Position numbers and translations under genes: made by a program | The notes under the pieces: model-generated | The model's input: only the letters and a program-made list of their open reading frames with translations | The model's database searches: none | Told to the model about the DNA's origin: nothing | From: Pyrobaculum oguniense TE7 | Lineage (GTDB): Archaea > Thermoproteota > Thermoprotei > Thermoproteales > Thermoproteaceae | DNA: 64,000 nucleotides | Assembly: GCA_000247545.1 (NCBI GenBank) | Contig: CP003316.1 | Coordinates: 1,521,233 to 1,585,232 of the forward strand | Direction of reading: 5' to 3' | In this document: positions 35,368-43,629 of the stretch, one piece after another | How the letters are laid out: each line of letters starts with the position of its first letter | Position numbering within the stretch: position 1 is the first letter of the stretch

Positions 35368-37220
35368 TCTAGGATCTCTACTACGCCCTTGTACCCGTCT
35401 ACCCTTATCCTTTGCCCGTCTTTTATTAGGCGGCTGGCGTTGCCCGTGCCCACCACCGCGGGAACGCCGTATTCCCTGGCCACTATAGCGGCGTGGGCCA
35501 TCAAGCCGCCTATGTCGGAGACAACAGCCTTGACCTTGGCGAATACCGGGCCCCAGGCTGGCGAGGTGTTGGGGCAGACCAGTATATCGCCCTCCTTCAC
35601 TTTGCTCAGCTCCTCCACGCTCCTCACCACCACGGCCTTGCCCTCCACCACGCCTGGCGAGGCCGGGAAGCCCTTGATGATCTTGCCGGCTGCGGCCGCG
35701 GTGCCTAGCCAATCATCGATGCGCTCCCTCGTGACGCCCCATAGCATCACGGTGAAGGGCTCTGTGACCACCTCGGGCGGTCTGCCGCTGGCTGGCGGCG
35801 TGATCGCCTGCTTCAGCTTGGCGAGGATCTCCTTTCTTTTCGCTATCTCCCTAGGCCAGTAGTACTTGCCCACAGTAGGCATCACGACGGCCCAGCTGGC
35901 CACTAGATCCATCAAGGCTTGGTATACCTCCATCCAGTTCATGTAGAAGATGTCGTCCTCCCTTTCCAAGAAGCCGTGCTTCACCAATATCCGCGCCACC
36001 TCCTTGACCTTCTGGTAGAACACCGTATGGCCCCAGTGCTCCACGTAGAAGTTGTGCTCCTCAACATAGGGGAATACGGTGCGAGCGATCTGAAGGTACT
36101 CCCTAAAAGTCTTCCTATCCTCGGGCGGGAGGAGCTCCTCGTACTTCCTCGCTATCTCGTCCCTCTGAGCCCTCAGCCTCTCGGTGGCCGTCTCCAGCGT
36201 TTCGCCGCGCTTGACCTTAACTATGTAGTCCTTGAGGAAGTTGAACGGGACATTTAAGTCGTCGATCCACCTCGGCTCGTGGTGGTAGAAGCCGATGCCC
36301 GTGGTGTAGTAGAACCACGGGTATTTGGCGTTGTTCCACTCCTGGAACCACCTCCTCTCCTTCTCGTTTGAGGAGCGGGAGAGCTCCGCCTCCATCTGCT
36401 CTGCGGATGTGAAGGACAAGATCCTATCAGCAACGCCCAGCTCCACGGCGAGCTTGGCAAGCCTGCGTAGCTCTAGATCGGGCTTGAACAATATTACGTC
36501 GATGCCGGCAACCATCAGCGCAATGTGCTGATCGGGTATGTCGGGAAACTTCTGCTTCATGAACTGGTAAAACAGGAGGTAGGCGGCGTAGCCCAAGTTC
36601 AACATCTCGAAGTGCTTCCACCACAGCCTCTGGTGCAGCATGATGAGCCTCAGCCAGTTCTCCACGAGACTATAGATAGACGGCGAAATACCCTTGTGCT
36701 CGAATACGACGCTCTCGTCCTCTAACTCGGGGAGATCCTTAAACTCGAGGCTCTCCATCTCCTTGACTATGCGCTCTGCCTCCGGCTTCCAGTACTTCTC
36801 ATATATCTCGTTCCAGTTCTGATAGTAGTGGCCCGCCCTCCTCTGGAAGTATTGGAGCCTCTTCTCCACCTCCTTTGGGTCTGTCACTGGCACGAAGGAT
36901 ATGAAGAGCTTCCCGTTCACTATCCTATGGGGTATGCCGTTTGCGGGCGGGACGACGAATATGCGGGAGTTATAAGCGGAGAGTACCACCTCCCAGTGCG
37001 TCGGGTGTATATCGTCAAACGGGTACATGACATCGTAGTGGTGTAACGCGTCGTGGTACCAGAACATGCTCCTCTCCCACTCGATGAGCTCCTTAGGCGC
37101 ATCTTTGCCGAACAGCACAGAGGCGGGCAGTCTATAATACAGATACATCCTCTTGTATGTCTCAACGTCTACGTCCTTAGGCAACTCTATTTCATCTAAA
37201 TAGGGGAATCTTGCCGACAT
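35364..37220 (-). CDS. ppsA: Phenylphosphate synthase His/substrate subunit (PpsA-like)
   Basis: This is a 618-residue protein (about 71 kDa). The N-terminal roughly 500 residues are the substrate-binding region (no ATP-grasp fold). The C-terminal 100 residues are the swivelling phosphohistidine domain: KGFPASPGVVEGKAVVV, NTSPAWGPVFAKVKAVVSDI, GGLMAHAAIVAREYGVPAVV with His at about 576. This equals the domain order and size of PpsA of anaerobic phenol degraders, where the His carries phosphate to the phenol oxygen. Coupled to ppsB by ATGA. A TATA box on this strand at 37241-37250 precedes it. The unusual point is the aerobic context. Confidence 0.82.
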   Translation of the reverse strand: MSARFPYLDEIELPKDVDVETYKRMYLYYRLPASVLFGKDAPKELIEWERSMFWYHDALHHYDVMYPFDDIHPTHWEVVLSAYNSRIFVVPPANGIPHRIVNGKLFISFVPVTDPKEVEKRLQYFQRRAGHYYQNWNEIYEKYWKPEAERIVKEMESLEFKDLPELEDESVVFEHKGISPSIYSLVENWLRLIMLHQRLWWKHFEMLNLGYAAYLLFYQFMKQKFPDIPDQHIALMVAGIDVILFKPDLELRRLAKLAVELGVADRILSFTSAEQMEAELSRSSNEKERRWFQEWNNAKYPWFYYTTGIGFYHHEPRWIDDLNVPFNFLKDYIVKVKRGETLETATERLRAQRDEIARKYEELLPPEDRKTFREYLQIARTVFPYVEEHNFYVEHWGHTVFYQKVKEVARILVKHGFLEREDDIFYMNWMEVYQALMDLVASWAVVMPTVGKYYWPREIAKRKEILAKLKQAITPPASGRPPEVVTEPFTVMLWGVTRERIDDWLGTAAAAGKIIKGFPASPGVVEGKAVVVRSVEELSKVKEGDILVCPNTSPAWGPVFAKVKAVVSDIGGLMAHAAIVAREYGVPAVVGTGNASRLIKDGQRIRVDGYKGVVEILE

Positions 37221-37240
37221 GTCATGAGATGCGATAATGA

Positions 37241-37250
37241 GATTATAAAG
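37241..37250 (-). promoter_or_regulatory. TATA box for ppsAB
   Basis: The reverse-strand CTTTATAATC is centred 26 bp before ATG 37220, the first gene of the ppsA-ppsB unit. Confidence 0.5.
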
Positions 37251-37389
37251 ATTTCCAAAAATTCTTACAAGTGATTATCTAAATATTTATGATTTTGTAA
37301 ATTTAAATTTATTTGTGGCAAATTAAAAACCCTAGGCGAGAAATAAAATTCCCAAAAAGAATATCTTGACGCAAACCCAAGCACGTTCC

Positions 37390-38166
37390 ATGAACAAGGT
37401 CGTCACATATTTTCTGGACGTGCAAGGCACGTTGGTGCGCCGGGATCCAGCCACCTTAAAGAGCAGACTTATTGGAGGGAGAGAAGCCTTGAGAAGAATC
37501 AGGGAAGTCGGCAAGAGGGTTTTTATCTTATCTAACGCCCCGCGACTCACGGAAGAGGTGCACAAAGACCTCGCCTCCGTAGGCCTTGATATAAGCCTAG
37601 AAGAGGTAATCACTTCTGCGCAAGTGACTGGGGAGTACGTCTTGAGAAAGTTCGGCCCGAGCAAGCTCTACGTGATCGGGTCGGACAGCTTCAAGGCAGA
37701 GCTGGCTAAATATGGCCACGAAGCAGTTGACGACGGGGCAGACGTCGTGGTGGTGGGGATCGACCGGCAGCTCACCTTCGAAAAGCTTAATAAGGCCTTC
37801 AACATGCTCCTCTCCGGCGCCAAGCTGGTGGCGGCGGGGATGTCTAGATTCATACCTGAGGAAAAGCCTACCATTTCCATCGGCCCCATAGCCATGGCCC
37901 TCTACTACGCCTCCGGGGTGCGGCCTATCAACACGGGGAAGCCCTCCCGCATAATGTATACATACGCCTTGATTAAGGCTAGGAGCTATCCCGAGGAGTC
38001 GGCTGTAGTAAGCGATGACTTGGAGGACCTAGTTATGGCTAAGCGGATGGGCATGTATACCGTCCTGGTCCTCACGGGTACCACCAAAAAGGAGGACCTA
38101 GAAAGAAGGGGCTTCAAGCCTGATCTGGTGTTGGAGAACGTAGATGAGTTAGCCAAATATATATGA
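37390..38166 (+). CDS. NagD-like HAD protein 1, altered motif I
   Basis: This protein of about 258 residues starts MNKVVTYFLDVQGTLVRRDP. It has HAD motifs I (FLDVQGTL), II (FILSNAPRL), III (TGKPSRIMYTYAL) and IV (VVSDDLEDLVMAKRMG), with a C2-type cap as in NagD/4-nitrophenylphosphatase relatives. The second Asp of motif I, the usual general acid, is Gln (DVQ). It is coupled (ATGA) to a paralogue and divergent from ppsAB. Family enzymes cleave aryl phosphates; in anaerobic phenol pathways a HAD protein is a subunit of phenylphosphate carboxylase. The start follows the better N terminus; TTG 37366 is an alternative. Confidence 0.75.
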   Translation: MNKVVTYFLDVQGTLVRRDPATLKSRLIGGREALRRIREVGKRVFILSNAPRLTEEVHKDLASVGLDISLEEVITSAQVTGEYVLRKFGPSKLYVIGSDSFKAELAKYGHEAVDDGADVVVVGIDRQLTFEKLNKAFNMLLSGAKLVAAGMSRFIPEEKPTISIGPIAMALYYASGVRPINTGKPSRIMYTYALIKARSYPEESAVVSDDLEDLVMAKRMGMYTVLVLTGTTKKEDLERRGFKPDLVLENVDELAKYI

Positions 38167-38981
38167 TAAGGCTGTTTGCCTTTGACGTCCACGGGGTTTT
38201 CATCACCAGAATACTCGACGACCCAGAGATTCTCGGCGGGCAGAAGCTGGTGGACGAGCTGAAGAGGCGCGGCTACAATGTTGCTGTTATAGCCAGCGGC
38301 TCCAACTGGAGCACTAAGGAGTACGCAGCGCGGCTGAGAAGCCTCGGCTTTAACTTCGACGACGACGAGGTGTGGCCCGCCAGCAGGGTGGCGGCCCTAC
38401 ACCTCTCGCGGCTATTCGGCAAGGCGAGGTGTCTAGTTCTAGGCGAGCCAGGCCTTGTCGATGAACTCACTGGATGGGGACACGAGGTCGTCGACGACTG
38501 GAGAATCGCCGAGGCCGTTGTGGTCGGGCTTGACAGACAGCTCACTTACAAAAAGCTCACCGACGCCATAAGGGCGGTGCATAGGGGGGCCTACTTCCTC
38601 GCAGTTAACAAGGTGAGGTGGTACTATATGCCGGGCGAGGGGCCGATCGCCTCGCCGGGCGCCATCGTCGCGGCTATCGAGTACCAGACGAGGAGGGAGG
38701 CCGTGGTGGTAGGCAAGCCCAGCGTGGTGCACTACTATACTGTGCTCTCCCACTTTGGGATCAAGCCTGAGGAGGCCGTGATGGTAGGCGACGATGTAGA
38801 GGCAGATCTCATACCCGCCAAGACGGTGGGGATGAAGACAGTGCTTGTGTCTTCGGTGGATAGAACCGATAAGCAAGAGGCGCCGCCCAAGGCAGTGGAC
38901 ATAGCCATTAGCCACGTGGATGAGCTACTTAAATACGTAGACAATGGTCAATTATATATTATGTCAGAAAAAGTTAAATAA
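38163..38981 (+). CDS. NagD-like HAD protein 2, altered motif I
   Basis: This 272-residue paralogue of the preceding gene has motif I FAFDVHGVF, with His replacing the general-acid Asp, II VIASGSNWS, III VVGKPSVVHYYTV and IV MVGDDVEADLIPAKTVG. Shared segments such as VVGLDRQLTYKKL against VVGIDRQLTFEKL show a tandem duplication. The two may form one heterodimer. Loss of the general acid suggests slow turnover, binding only, or a changed reaction on a phosphorylated aromatic. A short extra tail (NGQLYIMSEKVK) extends past the common end. Confidence 0.75.
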   Translation: MIRLFAFDVHGVFITRILDDPEILGGQKLVDELKRRGYNVAVIASGSNWSTKEYAARLRSLGFNFDDDEVWPASRVAALHLSRLFGKARCLVLGEPGLVDELTGWGHEVVDDWRIAEAVVVGLDRQLTYKKLTDAIRAVHRGAYFLAVNKVRWYYMPGEGPIASPGAIVAAIEYQTRREAVVVGKPSVVHYYTVLSHFGIKPEEAVMVGDDVEADLIPAKTVGMKTVLVSSVDRTDKQEAPPKAVDIAISHVDELLKYVDNGQLYIMSEKVK

Positions 38982-39000
38982 TTCCAAATATTTACATATA

Positions 39001-39990
39001 ATGTCCCGCGGTCGCTATCTCCGGCGAATTCAAAAAATTAAAACCGGTAGCTTCATGGTCAGTCTCCCCATGGACTGGGTTAAGCGGAATAACCTCTCAT
39101 CCCAATCACCTGTCTTCGTGATAGAGGATCCCAACAACAACGTAGTGGTGCGCATTCCCACTTCAAAATGCCTCGTGGAGGTGAACGTGAGCCAGCTGAG
39201 TATAAGCGTTTTAGAGGACGTCTTAAAGATTCTGTATATGCAAGGGCTATCAAAGATTATTCTAAAGTCCGAGACCGGGTTCTCAGAAGAGGTAGTTAGG
39301 TTGGTTAGATCTCTGAGGCAAGATCTCATAGGCTACGAGGTTGAGGATATAGGCTTTAAGCAGATTATAATCGAAGTGAAGGACTCCATCGAGTATGTAG
39401 ATAGCGAGACGTTTATGCGTTATTTTAAGAAGTCGTTGAGATACTTAAAATCGGCTCTAGCATCTCTGCCTTCTCACGTCCAGTCGTACAACGCGAAGAA
39501 TGTAAAGGAGGTGTTGCTGGAGGCCAAGAGGACATACCGCTACCTTGCCCGCCTGCTAGCTTTGGCGCTAAAAGAGCCGGAAAGAAATGGCCTCCCCGCA
39601 TCGCTACATGTAGTATATATAGAGAATATAACGAGACTTAGGGAAATTGCATACTACATATACAGGATGGTGGATTTCGTAGAGAGCTTGACGCCGAAGG
39701 ACGTAGAGCTTCTCAAGCCTATGATATCGGTAGTTAGTAGGGCTATAGACCTGCTAGAAAATGGCCTCGATATAGATGCGTTAGCGTCTCTAAGGGAGGA
39801 GGTCAATTCCTCAGAGGAGGCGTTAATCGCGCAAACGCACAACCCGAAGCTAATCCACTCCGCCTTTGCCCTACGTCGTATTATGCACAACCTTCTCAGA
39901 ATAGTAGAGAATTTCTACGCCGTGGCAAAAGTGCAAGACGTCAAGTGCGTGGCGGAGGAGCTGGAAAAAACAGTGGAGTTTAGTGGCTAG
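39001..39990 (+). CDS. AbrB-like/PhoU-like regulator
   Basis: This 329-residue protein starts MSRGRYLRRIQKIKTGSFMV. Residues 10-50 (SLPMDWVKRNNLSSQSPVFV, then VVVRIP) resemble the swapped-hairpin AbrB/SpoVT DNA-binding domain. Residues from about 150 are helical with repeated Glu/Asp/Arg-rich segments, as in PhoU-type archaeal regulators. These are linked to phosphate uptake or signalling. It lies directly after the HAD pair and could regulate the island or phosphate use. It ends convergently with the LigA-like gene, overlapping by four bases. Confidence 0.65.
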   Translation: MSRGRYLRRIQKIKTGSFMVSLPMDWVKRNNLSSQSPVFVIEDPNNNVVVRIPTSKCLVEVNVSQLSISVLEDVLKILYMQGLSKIILKSETGFSEEVVRLVRSLRQDLIGYEVEDIGFKQIIIEVKDSIEYVDSETFMRYFKKSLRYLKSALASLPSHVQSYNAKNVKEVLLEAKRTYRYLARLLALALKEPERNGLPASLHVVYIENITRLREIAYYIYRMVDFVESLTPKDVELLKPMISVVSRAIDLLENGLDIDALASLREEVNSSEEALIAQTHNPKLIHSAFALRRIMHNLLRIVENFYAVAKVQDVKCVAEELEKTVEFSG

Positions 39991-40262
39991 AAGCTGGGGT
40001 CATTTATTCTCTTCACGTACTCGTCTCTTTTTATCCCAAGAACATGGGCGAGGTGGTAGAGCAGAAGTTGGTGCACACCCATCTTGTATAATGTATACAA
40101 GCGTCCCTCCTTTAGGAGGGGCCAAAAACGCTTGTCAATGCCGTATTCGGCCATTACGGCATCCGGCTCTTTTTTAAACCGCTCCCTTATCTCGGGCCTT
40201 AGGTGGAAATCCCTCAGCAACCGCTCGATTTTAAAGATCTCGTTTCTGCTTACGGTCTCCAT
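39987..40262 (-). CDS. LigA-like small subunit of extradiol dioxygenase
   Basis: This 91-residue helical protein has DFHLRPEIRERFKKEPDAVM, then AEYGIDKRFWPLLKEGRL and MGVHQLLLYHLAHVLG. It matches the alpha (LigA) subunit of protocatechuate 4,5-dioxygenase-type enzymes, which covers the active site of the LigB subunit. It overlaps the LigB-like gene by 13 bases. Confidence 0.8.
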   Translation of the reverse strand: METVSRNEIFKIERLLRDFHLRPEIRERFKKEPDAVMAEYGIDKRFWPLLKEGRLYTLYKMGVHQLLLYHLAHVLGIKRDEYVKRINDPSF

Positions 40263-41080
40263 ACCGCCCAGGCGCTGCCTATGTTGTAGCCCGGCACGTA
40301 GTCCACCACCTCCGCGGGCTTTCCCCTCATGACGCCCCAGACCACCACCCAGTTTAGAATTTCGTAAGAGCCTCCACCTGTGGCGAAAACCTCGTCCGGC
40401 GTCAGAGCCAGCGCTGACCTCACATCGCCGCTTGCCAGATATGAGAGGAACCTCTTGTCAAATTCCTCGTCAACATAGCCCCATCTCGGCCCTCCCGGGT
40501 CGTGGGAAAGCCCCCCAGTAGCCAGAACAGCTACTCTTAATTGCTCGGGATAGCTCTCCAGCGCCTCCCTCATGGCCAAGCCCAGCTGGTATCCCCTAGC
40601 CAGAGACGGGACGGGCTTAACAAAGGCGTTGGTCAAGACCGGGACAACCGGGTATTTAATAACGCCGCGTTCCCTATCGCCGGCGAGGAAGTGGAGCGGA
40701 TTCATAGTGGCGTGGTCGAGGAGCGGGTTGCTGGAAAAAGCCACGTCGAATCCCTTGTCCACCAAGCTCTTCAAGAGGTACTCAGCCAGCCTCCTGTGTA
40801 TCCTCACCTTGTATTTAGGTATTCTGAGCCATTCATAGTCCGGAGGCCCCTCATACTCGTCGGCGACTACTATGAGGAACTGGGGAATTATCTCGAACAT
40901 GTAGGTAACGTGGTCGTTGGCGACGGTGACTATCACGTCTGGCTTCGTCTCCTCTAACACCCCCCGTAGCTTTTCGTAATTCGAGTACACCCTGGCCCTC
41001 TTCTCTGGCGGCTCCTCCTCAGCTCTTGCAGTAATTCCAGGAGCGTGGGTCGCTGCAAGACCTAAAACCATCCTCGCCAT
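40250..41080 (-). CDS. LigB-like class III extradiol ring-cleavage dioxygenase
   Basis: This 276-residue protein of the LigB family has GLAATHAPGI near the N terminus (iron-ligand His), DVIVTVANDHVTYMFE (second His), VLATGGLSHDPGG, and TGGGSYEILNWVVVWGVM near the end. Such enzymes use Fe(II) and O2 to open catechol-type rings next to the hydroxyls, and need O2. With the LigA-like gene downstream it forms a two-subunit dioxygenase. This is the strongest single sign that the island breaks down aromatic rings aerobically. Confidence 0.85.
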   Translation of the reverse strand: MARMVLGLAATHAPGITARAEEEPPEKRARVYSNYEKLRGVLEETKPDVIVTVANDHVTYMFEIIPQFLIVVADEYEGPPDYEWLRIPKYKVRIHRRLAEYLLKSLVDKGFDVAFSSNPLLDHATMNPLHFLAGDRERGVIKYPVVPVLTNAFVKPVPSLARGYQLGLAMREALESYPEQLRVAVLATGGLSHDPGGPRWGYVDEEFDKRFLSYLASGDVRSALALTPDEVFATGGGSYEILNWVVVWGVMRGKPAEVVDYVPGYNIGSAWAVWRP

Positions 41081-41161
41081 GATACCATGGGGGTTAATCG
41101 TTAAAAAAATACCTCAAATTTAATTCGATAGTTTAATGTTTAAATTAAATAAAAGTTTTTG

Positions 41162-41797
41162 CTAACATCGCGGCACCACTGCCCTCTCCAATAGTATCGG
41201 AATTATCTGAAGGGCGTCTCCCACTACGCCGAGGTCGGCCACTTTGAATATGTCCGCATGTCTATTTACATTAACCGCCACGATATAGCGCGCGTTTCTA
41301 ATGCCCACCAAGTGGTTTATGTGGCCTGAAACGCCGAAAGCTATATAAAGCTTCGGCGCGATGGCCCTGCCAGATACGCCGACTTGCACCTTATAGGGTA
41401 ACCACCCCGCGAGCACCACATTGCGGGTAGCGGCGACGGCGGCGCCGAGCTTTTTAGCAAGCGCGATGGCCAACTCTACGTTTTCTCTGCGCTTTAGCCC
41501 CCTCTCCACGCCAATCACCACTTCGGCCCCCTCAAGATCGGGGTGGCCTATATCAACTGGGCGTCTGGCCAAGATAGAGATCCGTCCGCCAGCGTGCATC
41601 ACGACCCGCGTCACCTCGCCCCTGCGGCCAGGGTTGGGGACGAGAGGCTTGAACATGCCGGGTCTCGCCGTGGCCATCTGTGGCTTTGTCTTCGTTGTTA
41701 TAAGCGAGACCACGTTGCCGCCGAAGGCCGGCTTATGCATAACAAGCTTGCCTTCTTTTACATCAAAATTCATACAGTCGGCGGTAAGCCCTATCAC
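41162..41797 (-). pseudogene. etfA: 3' fragment of electron-transfer flavoprotein alpha gene
   Basis: The 211 codons match only the C-terminal FAD domain of EtfA: IGLTADCMNF, ERGLKRRENVELAIALAKKL, GAAVAATRNVVLAGWLPYKV, QVGVSGRAIAPKLYIAFGVS, GHINHLVGIRNARYIVAVN, FKVADLGVVGD. The N-terminal domain of about 110 residues that contacts the beta subunit is missing, and no etfB gene is near. Upstream in this frame the sequence turns at once into the other fragment (41763-42185). It is best read as a deletion remnant; expression of a lone FAD domain is possible. Confidence 0.7.
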
Positions 41798-42185
41798 TGG
41801 CCAAGTTCCTCCACTCGCCGGCCTTCCCGAATTTGGCCATGCGGGCCTCTCCCGGGACGGCCTTGTATTCAGGTATGGGTTTTGCCGTTATGTGGATGCA
41901 GAACGCGCCTCCGTGGTAGGCGGGATCTAGTTTTCTGTCCAGTTCGGCCCTCAGCGCTGCATCGCGCACGGCGAATTGATCCATTTGCCGCTGGTTAGTC
42001 ACATACTCCCTATGGGTGACCTTATAGGAGGTGTCGTATTGCTCAGCCCAGACGTCTATGGGCAGATAGGGCAAACTGTGCATATCTACGGGAAATAGCT
42101 CCTTCTCTCTGACGTATTTCGGCGTCAACTCAAGCCTGTTTGCTGGGTCGTAGTACTCGTCTCTCGTAGGAAGTCTTGGCTCCAT
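41763..42185 (-). pseudogene. 5' fragment of toluene-monooxygenase-type hydroxylase alpha gene
   Basis: The first about 125 residues follow the N terminus of TmoA-type di-iron hydroxylase alpha subunits: TPKYVREKELFPVDM, YDTSYKVTHREYVTNQRQMD, PEYKAVPGEARMAKFGKAGE, RNLAS. Glu of PEYKAV corresponds to the first iron ligand. The gene ends where the DExRH helix should follow, so five of six ligands and about 370 residues are missing. After RNLAS the frame runs out within a few codons and overlaps the etfA fragment out of frame. It cannot be an active oxygenase. Confidence 0.7.
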
Positions 42186-42336
42186 TTTTGTTGTTTGCAC
42201 GACCACAATTTTTGTAATTTTTTCAGAAATATTTCTCAATATTTATTATAGAAAAATTTAAAATATATCAAAATAAGAAGACATAAAATGTACTTCTAGG
42301 GAAAATTTTTTGAGAGAAGGAAATAAAATTCAAACG

Positions 42337-42642
42337 CTAAATCTCCACGTATACGGCCCCGTCCTTTATCACCGCCTCATACGTCCTTATGTAGTACTTA
42401 TATCCTTTCAATTCCCCCTCGCCTGTTTCTAGGTTGTAGACAGTGCCGTGGCCCTTGCACGTCAAATGCCCGTCCCTGTACGTGCCGAGGCTGAGCAACC
42501 ATCTACCGTGGGGGCATATGCCGTCGGCCACGTAGATCTTATCTCCGTCTTTAACCACCAAGAGCGCCTTCGTGCCTACCGCGACGGGCACCGGCGCCTT
42601 CTCCGGCAACTTAGCCACCTCGATGACCTTTACCATTACCAT
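42337..42642 (-). CDS. Rieske-type [2Fe-2S] ferredoxin
   Basis: This 101-residue protein starts MVMVKVIEVAKLPEKAPVPV. Cluster ligands are in DGICPHGRWLL (Cys-x-His) and LTCKGHGTVYNLETGEGE (Cys-x2-His). It is the soluble oxygenase-ferredoxin type. The start overlaps the helical-Rieske fusion gene by seven bases, so both are made together. It probably transfers electrons to that protein or to the di-iron proteins. Confidence 0.88.
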   Translation of the reverse strand: MVMVKVIEVAKLPEKAPVPVAVGTKALLVVKDGDKIYVADGICPHGRWLLSLGTYRDGHLTCKGHGTVYNLETGEGELKGYKYYIRTYEAVIKDGAVYVEI

Positions 42643-43607
42643 GGCACCCTCACGTAGATTACTCCATCGGCGATCTTTACTTGGTACCTCGGGAGGGTTC
42701 TCGCCTCGCCGTGGTTGGGGTGTAGTATAACCCTGCCGCTCCTGGCGTCGAAGGTGGCGTGATGGGCGAGGCAGGTGAGCTGCTTGCCCATTAGGTAGCC
42801 GTAGTGGAGCGGGTCCCGCTCGTGGGTGCACCAGTTCTCAAACGCCGCGACGACGCCGTCGACGTATGTCAGCAAGACCTCCCTCCAGAGGCCCACGACG
42901 GCCATCTTCTTGCCCACGCGCTGTAGCTCATCTACTGTGGCGACCCTCTCCCATTGGGTGTCTGGTAGCTGCGGACCCCCATCATCTACAACCTCGGGGG
43001 GTTGGAAGAAGTCGAAGTAGATTGGCGTGATGGCGTTAAACAGCTCTAGGTCGACCCCCTCTCTGTCCGGCTTGTTAACGCCAACGGCCTGTAGGGCGTC
43101 GTCTATGACCTTTATCTCGTCCTCTTCCCTCATGTATGCCAGATAGGCCAGCTGGGCTACGTGTCGGTTGTTAGCGTTGTAGGCAGCCGCCCTATATCCC
43201 GTGTGGGTGAACTTCACGGCGATCCTTGCCGCCATGAGGCCCCTCTTGATATCCTTCTTCGCCACGCCTACGACGTAGTCCATCAGCTCCTTGATCTTGG
43301 GAGGTATCCGCAGCCCGTTGAGGCCCAGCGCTCTAGATGCCACGAACCACCTCCTATACACGCTGCTCTCGTGCCAGTCCACGATCCAGCCCATCTTGTG
43401 GTATATATCGGGCTCCGCCATGAGCTCCGGCCTCTCTACGGCGGCCCTCACTAGTTGTATTGTAAACAGCTCTTCCAGCAACTTCTGTTGCACGAACCTC
43501 CTGTAACCGTAGAGACCGGGATCGCGCCTAAACCACTCCACCCAGCTTTCGTGAAGTGTAAATTCGAACTCGTCTATCTTATCCCTAGTTGCGATTGGTG
43601 TTTGCAT
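42636..43607 (-). CDS. Helical domain fused to a Rieske domain
   Basis: This is a 323-residue protein. Residues 1 to about 205 are mostly helical with conserved-looking segments (KMGWIVDWHESSVYRRWFVA, HTGYRAAAYNANNRHVAQLA, YMREEDEIKVIDDAL) that I cannot assign; no ExxH di-iron motif is seen. Residues 225-323 are a Rieske domain with Cys260/His262 (NWCTHERDP) and Cys279/His282 (LTCLAHHATFD). A fusion of this type would deliver electrons within one chain. It may be a reductase or coupling component for the di-iron oxygenases. Operon with the Rieske ferredoxin downstream. Confidence 0.7.
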   Translation of the reverse strand: MQTPIATRDKIDEFEFTLHESWVEWFRRDPGLYGYRRFVQQKLLEELFTIQLVRAAVERPELMAEPDIYHKMGWIVDWHESSVYRRWFVASRALGLNGLRIPPKIKELMDYVVGVAKKDIKRGLMAARIAVKFTHTGYRAAAYNANNRHVAQLAYLAYMREEDEIKVIDDALQAVGVNKPDREGVDLELFNAITPIYFDFFQPPEVVDDGGPQLPDTQWERVATVDELQRVGKKMAVVGLWREVLLTYVDGVVAAFENWCTHERDPLHYGYLMGKQLTCLAHHATFDARSGRVILHPNHGEARTLPRYQVKIADGVIYVRVPW

Positions 43608-43629
43608 ATAGGTTGGTTTTCAATATTTT

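Noticed and set aside
34360-37220. PEP synthase (gluconeogenesis) for the pps genes
   Set aside because: PEP synthase is one chain with ATP-grasp, His and PEP/pyruvate-binding TIM-barrel domains. Here the TIM barrel is absent, the chains are split and the order matches phenylphosphate synthase.
41162-41797. A functional stand-alone FAD carrier derived from EtfA
   Set aside because: Possible, but the frame begins exactly at a domain junction next to another truncated gene, which favours a deletion remnant; not excluded.
42636-43607. Classical Rieske ring-hydroxylating oxygenase alpha subunit
   Set aside because: In those enzymes the Rieske domain is N-terminal and a 2-His-1-carboxylate iron domain follows; here the Rieske domain is C-terminal.
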